From the NCBI GenBank assembly GCA_003489165.1, contig DNJG01000015.1, positions 8,974 through 17,030 on the forward strand: 8,057 nt of DNA, given 5' to 3'. The number at the start of each line of letters is the position of its first letter. Position 1 is the stretch's first letter. The DNA is from Nitrospinota bacterium (GTDB lineage: Bacteria; Nitrospinota; Nitrospinia; UBA9942). Position numbers and translations under genes: made by a program. Positions 1 to 5,257 of this stretch are shown here, in pieces. The notes under the pieces are model-generated. The model was not told the origin of the DNA and made no database searches. It saw nothing but the letters and a program-made list of their open reading frames with translations.

Positions 1-554
1 CAGTAAATTTAATAAGGGATGCAAAAAATAGAGGTGTAAAGGTTACATGCGAAACAGCACCTCACTACTTCACACTTACAGAAGAAGGGGTAAGAGGATA
101 CAACACAAATGCAAAGATGAACCCGCCATTAAGAAGTGAGGACGATTTAAAGGCAATAAGAGATGGGTTAAAGGATGGGACAATTGATGTTATAGCCACA
201 GACCACGCACCTCATGAGGCATCAGAGAAAGATGTTGAGTTTGATAAGGCGCCGTTTGGAATTGTAGGACTTGAAACGGCTTTGCCATTGACTCTGAAAC
301 TTGTAGAAGATGGTGTAATTTCCCTTAACGATGCAATTTCAAAATTGACGGTAAATCCTGCCAAGATATTGGGGATAAACAAAGGAACACTTTCAGTTGG
401 AAGTGATGCAGATATTACTATTATCAATCCCGAAGAGGTATGGCAGATAAATGTAAAGAAATTCAAGTCAAAGGGGAAAAATTCACCTTTCAATGGATGG
501 AATGTTAAAGGCATGGTAAATACAGTAATAATAAACGGAGTCAAACAGATTTAG
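1..554 (+). CDS. pyrC: Dihydroorotase, class I (C-terminal part, 5' end outside window)
   Basis: This enzyme interconverts N-carbamoyl-aspartate and dihydroorotate, the third step of de novo pyrimidine synthesis, in the cytoplasm. The open frame enters the window (first full codon at 3) and runs 183 codons to TAG at 552-554, so the start and the N-terminal metal-binding HxH are not visible. What is seen is the second half of the amidohydrolase barrel: the TAPHYFTLT motif (window residues 18-26), KMNPPLRS, then the signature IATDHAPH with the catalytic/metal Asp, then PFGIVGLETALPL. It ends with the small beta domain that closes this family (GSDADITIINPEEVWQ, then FKSKGKNSPFNGW). The C-terminus looks complete. 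The first ATG in frame (117) lies inside the conserved core and is not the start. carA lies downstream in the same direction, consistent with a pyrimidine cluster. Identification is confident from motifs; allantoinase and hydantoinase are less likely given the neighbour and tail. Confidence 0.95.
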   Translation, partial: VNLIRDAKNRGVKVTCETAPHYFTLTEEGVRGYNTNAKMNPPLRSEDDLKAIRDGLKDGTIDVIATDHAPHEASEKDVEFDKAPFGIVGLETALPLTLKLVEDGVISLNDAISKLTVNPAKILGINKGTLSVGSDADITIINPEEVWQINVKKFKSKGKNSPFNGWNVKGMVNTVIINGVKQI

Positions 555-563
555 TCAAAATCC

Positions 564-648
564 AATCTGACTATTTCTCAACCCAAAAAATGCATTTACT
601 GATTTCATATTGAGAAATAATTGCTATTTAATCTGACATTTGCTATTT
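564..648. repeat. Interleaved short direct and inverted repeats in the pyrC-carA gap
   Basis: The 101-nt gap contains AATCTGAC twice (564-571 and 630-637), TTGCTATTT twice (621-629 and 640-648), and a perfect 10-bp inverted repeat, TATTTCTCAA at 572-581 with TTGAGAAATA at 610-619 (28-nt loop). No T-run follows, so this is not a typical intrinsic terminator. It may be decayed short-repeat material like that elsewhere in the window, or a regulatory site. Function is not known. Confidence 0.5.
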
Positions 649-649
649 T
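621..649 (+). promoter_or_regulatory. Possible promoter abutting carA ATG
   Basis: TTGCTA (621-626) and TATTTT (644-649) are separated by 17 nt and each match the sigma-70 consensus at four of six positions. Only 6 nt separate the -10-like box from the carA ATG, so transcription would start at or next to the start codon (leaderless). No Shine-Dalgarno sequence is visible before carA. In an AT-rich gap this match could be chance. Confidence 0.25.
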
Positions 650-655
650 GAAATT

Positions 656-1795
656 ATGGGTAAGGCGATATTGGTTTTATCAGATGGAACAATATTTGAG
701 GGGGAATCCTTCGGTGCAGAGGGTGAGACTATAGGAGAGGTTGTATTTAATACAAGCATGATTGGGTATCAGGAGATACTTACAGACCCTTCTTATAGAG
801 GACAGATTGTTACAATGACATACCCTCTGATAGGAAATTATGGAATAAATGAGGAAGATGTGGAATCTGTAAAACCGCAGACTGCCGGGTTTATTATTAA
901 GGAGGGAAGTAAGATTATAAGCAACTGGCGGGCACAGAAAAGTCTTGATGAATATCTTAAAGATTATAATATTGTCGGCATTCAGGGAATTGATACGAGG
1001 ATGCTTACAAAACATATAAGGGATAAGGGGGCACAACAGGGTATAATTTCAACTACAGATTTTAATCCAGAAAGTCTTATTAAGAAGGCAAAAGAATCCC
1101 CCACAATGATAGGAAGAGACCTGGTCAAAGAGGTTACCTGCCATGAGAAATACCACTGGACAGAAGGGGGATGGAATATAGAAGTCAGAAGTCAGAAGTC
1201 AGAAGCCAGAAATCAAGAAAAACGATTCAGGGTTGTTGCATACGATTGTGGTATAAAGCAAAATATACTAAGACAATTGGTAGATGCAGGCTGTGATGTG
1301 ACTGTTGTCACTGCATTCACAAGTCCTGACAAAGTTCTATCAATAAATCCAGACGGTATATTTTTATCAAACGGTCCCGGAGACCCTGACGCTGTCCCAT
1401 ATATGGCAGAAAATATAAGAGGACTTATCGGTAAAAAACCTATATTTGGAATATGTCTCGGTCATCAGATATTATGCCTATCATTTGGTGCAAAGACCTA
1501 TAAATTGAAATTTGGACACAGAGGCGGTAATCACCCTGTGATGGATTTAACTACGAGAAAGGTAGAGATTACCGCCCAGAATCATGGTTTTGCGGTGGAT
1601 GCAGCTTCACTCCCGCCGGAACTTGAACTAACCCATATAAATCTAAATGATAAAACTGTAGAGGGAGTAAAACATAAAAACCTGCCTATTTTCTCTATCC
1701 AGTATCACCCCGAGTCATCACCTGGACCCCATGATTCAAGATATCTATTTAACAGGTTTGTAGAATATATGGAATATCATCTTACACAAAAGTAA
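656..1795 (+). CDS. carA: Carbamoyl-phosphate synthase small (glutaminase) subunit
   Basis: CarA hydrolyses glutamine and channels ammonia to CarB for carbamoyl phosphate, feeding pyrimidine and arginine synthesis. The product is 379 aa, normal for the family. The N-terminal domain starts at MGKAILVLSDGTIFEG and carries GEVVFNTSMIGYQEILTDPSY. The C-terminal class I glutamine amidotransferase domain begins at FRVVAYDCGIKQNILR (about residue 201), with LSNGPGDP, nucleophile Cys267 in GICLGHQ, and His351/Glu353 in YHPES, so the triad is complete. The ATG at 656 gives the usual family N-terminus; no clear ribosome site precedes it. Residues 176-188 (EVRSQKSEARNQE), in the linker between the domains, are encoded by a heptamer repeat array and look inserted. 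pyrC precedes it in the same direction; no carB follows, so the large subunit must lie elsewhere. Identification is secure. Confidence 0.97.
   Translation: MGKAILVLSDGTIFEGESFGAEGETIGEVVFNTSMIGYQEILTDPSYRGQIVTMTYPLIGNYGINEEDVESVKPQTAGFIIKEGSKIISNWRAQKSLDEYLKDYNIVGIQGIDTRMLTKHIRDKGAQQGIISTTDFNPESLIKKAKESPTMIGRDLVKEVTCHEKYHWTEGGWNIEVRSQKSEARNQEKRFRVVAYDCGIKQNILRQLVDAGCDVTVVTAFTSPDKVLSINPDGIFLSNGPGDPDAVPYMAENIRGLIGKKPIFGICLGHQILCLSFGAKTYKLKFGHRGGNHPVMDLTTRKVEITAQNHGFAVDAASLPPELELTHINLNDKTVEGVKHKNLPIFSIQYHPESSPGPHDSRYLFNRFVEYMEYHLTQK
1181..1215 (+). repeat. Five-unit heptamer array inside carA
   Basis: Five consecutive 7-nt units are read directly: GAAGTCA three times (1181-1201), GAAGCCA (1202-1208) and GAAATCA (1209-1215). 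Since 7 is not a multiple of 3, the peptide repeats every 7 residues (EVRSQKS then EARNQEK). GAAGTCA and GAAGCCA recur, in both orientations for the former, about 600 nt downstream in the lipoprotein gene, so the two arrays belong to one repeat family. Confidence 0.9.
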
Positions 1796-1799
1796 GAAT

Positions 1800-1806
1800 A
1801 AGGAGG
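1800..1806 (+). promoter_or_regulatory. Strong Shine-Dalgarno with very short spacing before lipoprotein gene
   Basis: AAGGAGG ends only 2 nt before the ATG at 1809, much closer than the usual 5-9 nt. No other start codon in this frame offers better spacing while keeping the signal peptide. The site is among the best anti-Shine-Dalgarno matches in the window, so it supports translation from here, but efficiency may be low. Confidence 0.55.
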
Positions 1807-1808
1807 AT

Positions 1809-2462
1809 ATGCAGAAGACAGAAGTCAAAAGACAGACAACAGACAACAGACAACAGAAGACAGAGGACAGAGGTAAGTTATTCCTTGTCTGGCTTCTGAC
1901 TTCTGTCCTCTGTCTTCTTGTTGGTTGTGCCGAGAGGAGTCCATACAAATACTACAATATATACACCCTCGTGGAACCAGAGGTCATCAAAAACGGGATA
2001 AAACAGCCGCCAAGCTATGACAAAGAATTTGAGGATGACAGACTATCAATAAAATTTACATTCAAAGAAAAGAAGATATACTTTAGACTTAAAAATAAAA
2101 CGGATGAACAACTAAAAATTTTATGGGAGAGGTTTTCCTTTGTAGATACAAATGGAGTCGTGCAGAGAATAACAGGCTTTAAAAATATATTTACAGACAA
2201 AATGGACAAACAACCTATTCAGGAGATTCAGGCAAAGACAGAATTAAATGATTTAATCGTTCCCATAGAAAATATAGAGTTTATGGAAGAATGGACATGG
2301 TATGTCCGTCCATTATTCAATCAGACTGACGAAGAAGCAATTAAAAACAGGGGAAAGATATTTTCAATTTCAATGCCAATAGAGATTGCCGGAAATATAA
2401 TTGATTACAACTACAAATTCAGGATAGACCATGTAGTGCCACAATCAACATGGGTCTATTAG
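1809..2462 (+). CDS. Unrecognised lipoprotein with repeat-derived signal peptide
   Basis: I do not recognise this 217-aa protein. The first 23 residues are polar and charged (MQKTEVKRQTTDNRQQKTED then RGK). A hydrophobic stretch, LFLVWLLTSVLCLLV (24-38), follows, then a lipobox LVGC with Cys40. It should therefore be exported, lipidated at Cys40 and anchored to a membrane facing the periplasm. The mature part (about 177 aa) has alternating hydrophobic/polar strands, for example LSIKFTFKEKKIYFRLKN, and aromatic residues near the end (EEWTWYVRPLF, STWVY). That pattern is compatible with a beta-sandwich, but this is inference. It has no further transmembrane segment. The signal region is built from the heptamer array listed separately. 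It starts 13 nt after carA and is probably co-transcribed, though no link to pyrimidine synthesis is evident. The start is the only plausible in-frame ATG. Confidence 0.8.
   Translation: MQKTEVKRQTTDNRQQKTEDRGKLFLVWLLTSVLCLLVGCAERSPYKYYNIYTLVEPEVIKNGIKQPPSYDKEFEDDRLSIKFTFKEKKIYFRLKNKTDEQLKILWERFSFVDTNGVVQRITGFKNIFTDKMDKQPIQEIQAKTELNDLIVPIENIEFMEEWTWYVRPLFNQTDEEAIKNRGKIFSISMPIEIAGNIIDYNYKFRIDHVVPQSTWVY
1814..1917. repeat. Heptamer array with inverted arms across the lipoprotein signal peptide
   Basis: Eight forward 7-nt units run 1814-1869 (GAAGACA, GAAGTCA, AAAGACA, GACAACA three times, GAAGACA, GAGGACA). Four units in the opposite orientation run 1890-1917 (TGGCTTC, TGACTTC, TGTCCTC, TGTCTTC). 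The arms form a perfect 17-bp inverted repeat, 1855-1871 with 1902-1918, around a 30-nt loop, so the mRNA could fold into a stable hairpin just after the start codon. Unit words are shared with the array inside carA. Confidence 0.9.
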
Positions 2463-2500
2463 CTACACTCTGATATTTATTGTCCCTCTTACTGACTCTT

Positions 2501-2511
2501 ATACAGTGTAT
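2501..2511. other. Small palindrome upstream of the prenyl synthase
   Basis: ATACA-G-TGTAT is a perfect 5-bp-arm palindrome in the 120-nt gap between the lipoprotein and prenyl synthase genes, about 36 nt upstream of the TTGACA box. It could be an operator half-site pair, but one this short can occur by chance in AT-rich DNA. Confidence 0.2.
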
Positions 2512-2546
2512 TTGTTCCTTCTTTCAGACACAGACAAGAAATTCCC

Positions 2547-2576
2547 TTGACAAAGAACTCATACCTAATTTATCCT
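2547..2576 (+). promoter_or_regulatory. Probable promoter of the prenyl synthase gene, possibly leaderless
   Basis: A perfect -35 consensus TTGACA (2547-2552) is followed after 18 nt by TATCCT (2571-2576), four of six matches to the -10 consensus, and then after 6 nt by the ATG at 2583. The preceding stretch lacks a gene, and no Shine-Dalgarno sequence lies before the ATG. The first TTG of the -35 box happens to be in frame with the gene and can be mistaken for its start codon. Confidence 0.45.
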
Positions 2577-2582
2577 TCCGTT

Positions 2583-3578
2583 ATGAGCTTTAAGGATGCA
2601 ATCACCCTTCTGCAGGATGACTTAACTAAGGTAGAGGAGTATATCAAAAAAAATTACAACTCCGATGTTGCCCTTATTCCAACTATAAGCAGTTATCTGT
2701 ATAACGGCGGCGGTAAGAGGCTCAGACCTCTCCTTGTCCTAATCACATCAAAGATGTGCGGTTATAGCAGCCATAATGGCAGCAGCAGGCACATAACCTA
2801 TTCATGCGTGGTTGAGTTCATCCATGCCGCTACGCTCCTCCATGACGATGTGGTTGATGAGTCAGACATAAGGAGAGGAAACCCTTCTGCAAATGCAAAA
2901 TGGGGAAATGACGCAAGCGTGCTTGTTGGTGACTACCTCTTTTCAAGGTCATTTGCCCTCATGGCAGAGGACAATGACAAGAGGATAATGGCTATACTGT
3001 CCGATGCAATAAAAAATGTGGCAGAGGGCGAAATCAAACAGCTGATTAATAAATATACACTTGATACTACTGAGGATACATATTTGGATACTATAAATAG
3101 AAAGACTGCCGCCCTTATCTCAGCATGCTGTGGAATTGGTGCTATACTCGGCGGTGTCCCCAATGAGAAGGTTGATGCATTGATATCATTTGGAAAGAAT
3201 ATCGGCATTGCATTTCAATTGGTGGACGATGTCCTTGATTACACATCAAATGAAATGGTACTTGGAAAACCTGTTGGAAACGACCTCGTTGAGGGGAAGG
3301 TTACATTACCCATTATACATTTATACAGAGAGGCTAATGAAGGAAGAAAAGACGAATTAAAGGAGATTATGAATTCCCCTGAAATAAGCAGGGAGCAGCT
3401 GAAGCGTGTTATATACCTCATGAAAAGCTATGGTGCAATAGACTACACAATGAAGAGGGCAAGGGATTATATTGAGAATGCAAAACAGAGTATAGCCTCT
3501 TTAAAATCTTCTTCTACCGAACAATACTTTAATACCCTCATATCTGTAGCAGATTATATAGTAGAGAGAAAAAGCTAA
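2583..3578 (+). CDS. ispB: Long-chain polyprenyl diphosphate synthase (trans-isoprenyl type)
   Basis: The enzyme adds isopentenyl diphosphate units to an allylic primer to make the polyprenyl tail, most likely of a respiratory quinone. From the ATG at 2583 the product is 331 aa, the family's usual size, and begins MSFKDAITLLQDDL. Motifs in order: GGGKRLRP (about residue 42), first Asp-rich motif DDVVD with Asp88, Asp89 and Asp92, then GDYLFSRSF, second motif DDVLD with Asp215, Asp216 and Asp219, and GKPVGNDLVEGKVTLP. The fifth residue before the first Asp-rich motif is a small Ala (HAATLLHDD), which in this family goes with long products (C30 or more) rather than farnesyl or geranylgeranyl. 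Exact chain length cannot be read from sequence, so the gene symbol is by similarity (hepT/ispB-like). A TTG at 2547 would add 12 residues (MTKNSYLIYPSV), but it lies in a promoter-like box, so ATG is preferred. Confidence 0.9.
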   Translation: MSFKDAITLLQDDLTKVEEYIKKNYNSDVALIPTISSYLYNGGGKRLRPLLVLITSKMCGYSSHNGSSRHITYSCVVEFIHAATLLHDDVVDESDIRRGNPSANAKWGNDASVLVGDYLFSRSFALMAEDNDKRIMAILSDAIKNVAEGEIKQLINKYTLDTTEDTYLDTINRKTAALISACCGIGAILGGVPNEKVDALISFGKNIGIAFQLVDDVLDYTSNEMVLGKPVGNDLVEGKVTLPIIHLYREANEGRKDELKEIMNSPEISREQLKRVIYLMKSYGAIDYTMKRARDYIENAKQSIASLKSSSTEQYFNTLISVADYIVERKS

Positions 3579-3587
3579 AAATTAGGA

Positions 3588-3660
3588 TTCAGGGATCAAG
3601 GGTAGAGGAAAAACAGCCCTTGAACCCACGAACCCTTGAACCCTTGAACCCACGAACCCT
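3588..3660. repeat. Octamer array with inverted units abutting the AMMECR1 start
   Basis: Five full 8-nt units run 3617-3656: CCCTTGAA, CCCACGAA, CCCTTGAA, CCCTTGAA, CCCACGAA, plus a partial CCCT (3657-3660) ending 3 nt before the ATG at 3664. Two units in the opposite orientation lie upstream at 3588-3602 (TTCAGGG-A-TCAAGGG). TCAAGGG (3596-3602) pairs perfectly with CCCTTGA (3617-3623) across a 14-nt loop. There is no T-run, so this is not a classical terminator. The array fills the whole region where a ribosome site would be expected. Confidence 0.9.
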
Positions 3661-3663
3661 TCT

Positions 3664-4176
3664 ATGAACACACATCCTTTAGTCAAGCTTGCCAGAGATA
3701 CAATTGATGCTTATGTAAAAACAGGTAAAACTATATCCATCCCCTCTTACCTTACCGATGAGATGAAAGGAATGGCAGGGGTATTTGTCTCAATAAAAAA
3801 ACATGGAGACCTGAGAGGATGCATTGGAACATTCTCCCCCACACAACCTAATATAGCCGCTGAAGTTATACAGAATGCTATAAGTGCGGCAACAAGGGAC
3901 CCAAGATTCCCCCCTATTACACCTGAAGAACTTGATTCGCTGGATATTTCTGTTGATATCCTTACAGAGCCTGAAAAGATAGCCTCTCCTGATGAACTTG
4001 ACCCAAAAAGATATGGCGTCATTGTAACAAAAGGATGGAAAAAGGGCCTTCTCCTTCCTGATATTGAAGGTGTTGACACAGTTGAAGAGCAGATTTATAT
4101 TGCCAAAAGAAAGGCAGGAATATCACCTGATGAGGAGGTAAAACTGCAGAGGTTTGAGGTGAAGAGGTATAAATAG
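3664..4176 (+). CDS. AMMECR1-domain protein (AmmeMemoRadiSam system protein A)
   Basis: This 170-aa cytoplasmic protein is a single AMMECR1 domain. The hallmark LRGCIGTF is present (residues 50-57, Cys53), together with the conserved ATRDPRFPPITPEEL (about 76-90), the strand LDISVDILTEPE, and a C-terminal half with YGVIVTKGWKKGLLLPDIEGVDTVEEQ. The family is conserved from bacteria and archaea to humans; its biochemical activity is unsettled, so no reaction is assigned. In prokaryotes it is often encoded with a Memo-family protein and a dedicated radical SAM enzyme; here the radical SAM gene follows 22 nt downstream and no Memo gene is seen. The ATG at 3664 gives a normal N-terminus, but no Shine-Dalgarno sequence is present because an octamer array abuts it. 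Family call is confident; function is not. Confidence 0.93.
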   Translation: MNTHPLVKLARDTIDAYVKTGKTISIPSYLTDEMKGMAGVFVSIKKHGDLRGCIGTFSPTQPNIAAEVIQNAISAATRDPRFPPITPEELDSLDISVDILTEPEKIASPDELDPKRYGVIVTKGWKKGLLLPDIEGVDTVEEQIYIAKRKAGISPDEEVKLQRFEVKRYK

Positions 4177-4198
4177 GTAAATTAATTTTTGTTTTTTT

Positions 4199-5182
4199 AT
4201 GCATGAGGCACTGTATTACGAAAAATTAGAGGATAAAAAGGTAAGATGCAATCTCTGCCCCCACCACTGCACCATCAAGGATGGCAAGATTGGTATATGT
4301 ATGGGGAAGGAGAACAGGGGGGGTGTGCTTTATGCAAAAAACTATGCACAGACCACATCTATAGCAAATGATCCAATTGAAAAGAAGCCACTATACAATT
4401 TCTATCCCGGAACCGAGATATTATCCATAAGTCCCAACAGTTGTAATCTGAGCTGTAAATTCTGCCAGAACTGGGAAATCTCTCAGATGGAATCCCCCAC
4501 ACAGCACCTGTCTTCTGAAAGGGCAGTAGAATTTGCAAAGAAATACAAATCAATCGGCATATCCTATACATATACCGAACCGCTAATGTGGTATGAATAT
4601 GTCCTTGATACCGCCAAACTGGCACAAAAGGAGGGACTGAAAAATGTCCTCGTTACAAATGGATTTATAAATGAGGAACCTCTTATTAAAATACTCCCTC
4701 TGATAGATGCCATGAATATAGATGTAAAATCTATGGACGATTCCTTTTACAGAAAAATATGCTCGGCAAGACTGGATCCAGTATTAAAAACAGTAGAGAT
4801 ATCCCAGAAGTCATGTCATGTAGAGATTACAAACCTTGTAATACCGACACTAAATGATACAGACGAACTCTTTCACAAATTAACAGACTGGCTTTCATCA
4901 GTAAACCCAAACATACCACTTCACTTTTCAAGATACTTTCCAAATTACAAGATGCCCCTCCCGCCTACGCCCCTTGAGACACTCAAGAGGGCAAGGGAAA
5001 TTGCAACAAAGAAGATAAACTATGTCTATGTGGGAAATATCATGCAGGATGAATGGAACAATACATACTGCCACAACTGTAAAAAGCTTATCATCTCAAG
5101 GGAAGGATATTTTGTAATTGAAAAGAATTATAGTAATGGAAAGTGCAATTTCTGCAAAACCCCCCTCCCTATTGTCGGTTAA
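4199..5182 (+). CDS. AmmeMemoRadiSam system radical SAM enzyme (PflA-like)
   Basis: The 327-aa protein has an N-terminal Cys-rich segment CNLCPHHC (Cys17, Cys20, Cys24) with Cys34 in IGICMGK. The radical SAM cluster motif CNLSCKFC follows (Cys82, Cys86, Cys89, the CxxxCxxC pattern) in the context FCQNWEIS. The barrel continues with YTYTEPLMWYEYVLDTAKLA, LVTNGFINEEPL, MNIDVKSM and LVIPTLNDT. A C-terminal pair of CxxC motifs (Cys291/Cys294 and Cys316/Cys319) looks like a zinc or rubredoxin-type knuckle. This arrangement is that of the radical SAM protein partnered with AMMECR1 and Memo, related to pyruvate formate-lyase activating enzymes. It should reductively cleave S-adenosylmethionine at a 4Fe-4S cluster; the substrate is unknown. 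It sits 22 nt after the AMMECR1 gene, likely co-transcribed. The ATG at 4199 fits the family start; it is preceded by a T-rich stretch without a ribosome site. Confidence 0.92.
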   Translation: MHEALYYEKLEDKKVRCNLCPHHCTIKDGKIGICMGKENRGGVLYAKNYAQTTSIANDPIEKKPLYNFYPGTEILSISPNSCNLSCKFCQNWEISQMESPTQHLSSERAVEFAKKYKSIGISYTYTEPLMWYEYVLDTAKLAQKEGLKNVLVTNGFINEEPLIKILPLIDAMNIDVKSMDDSFYRKICSARLDPVLKTVEISQKSCHVEITNLVIPTLNDTDELFHKLTDWLSSVNPNIPLHFSRYFPNYKMPLPPTPLETLKRAREIATKKINYVYVGNIMQDEWNNTYCHNCKKLIISREGYFVIEKNYSNGKCNFCKTPLPIVG

Positions 5183-5188
5183 TTAATT

Positions 5189-5216
5189 TTGAGTATTCTA
5201 CAAATTGTAGTAAAAT
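5189..5216 (+). promoter_or_regulatory. Possible promoter with palindromic operator-like spacer before the MoxR gene
   Basis: TTGAGT (5189-5194) and TAAAAT (5211-5216) are spaced by 16 nt, with four and five matches to the sigma-70 consensus. The spacer ends in a perfect palindrome CTACAA-A-TTGTAG (5198-5210) touching the -10-like box, where a bound repressor would block the polymerase. The site lies 42 nt before the ATPase start. It is inferred from sequence pattern only. Confidence 0.4.
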
Positions 5217-5225
5217 AATTTCAAG

Positions 5226-5241
5226 ATTACCACATTACCAC
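5226..5241 (+). repeat. Two-unit octamer ATTACCAC
   Basis: ATTACCAC occurs twice in tandem (5226-5233 and 5234-5241), 16 nt before the MoxR-type gene start. It is short, but its unit size and place just upstream of a start codon match the larger arrays in this window, so it may be a remnant of the same kind of element. Confidence 0.45.
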
Positions 5242-5257
5242 AAAGAGATATTTACAG

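Noticed and set aside
1745..1948. Minus-strand open frame of 67 codons rich in Leu, Ser, Val, Cys
   Set aside because: It is the reverse reading of the heptamer array and the end of carA; no ribosome site and no known family.
2547..2582. TTG start adding 12 residues to the prenyl synthase
   Set aside because: The TTG is the first half of a TTGACA box, the added residues are not typical of the family, and the ATG at 2583 gives the normal N-terminus.
3596..3623. Intrinsic terminator after the prenyl synthase
   Set aside because: The 7-bp stem is real but no T-run follows; the pairing is explained by opposite-orientation octamer units.
3617..3660. CRISPR array
   Set aside because: Units are contiguous 8-mers with no spacers; a CRISPR needs longer repeats separated by unique sequence.
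4317..4323. Seven-G run suggesting a frameshift in the radical SAM gene
   Set aside because: The frame and conserved residues continue normally on both sides of the run.
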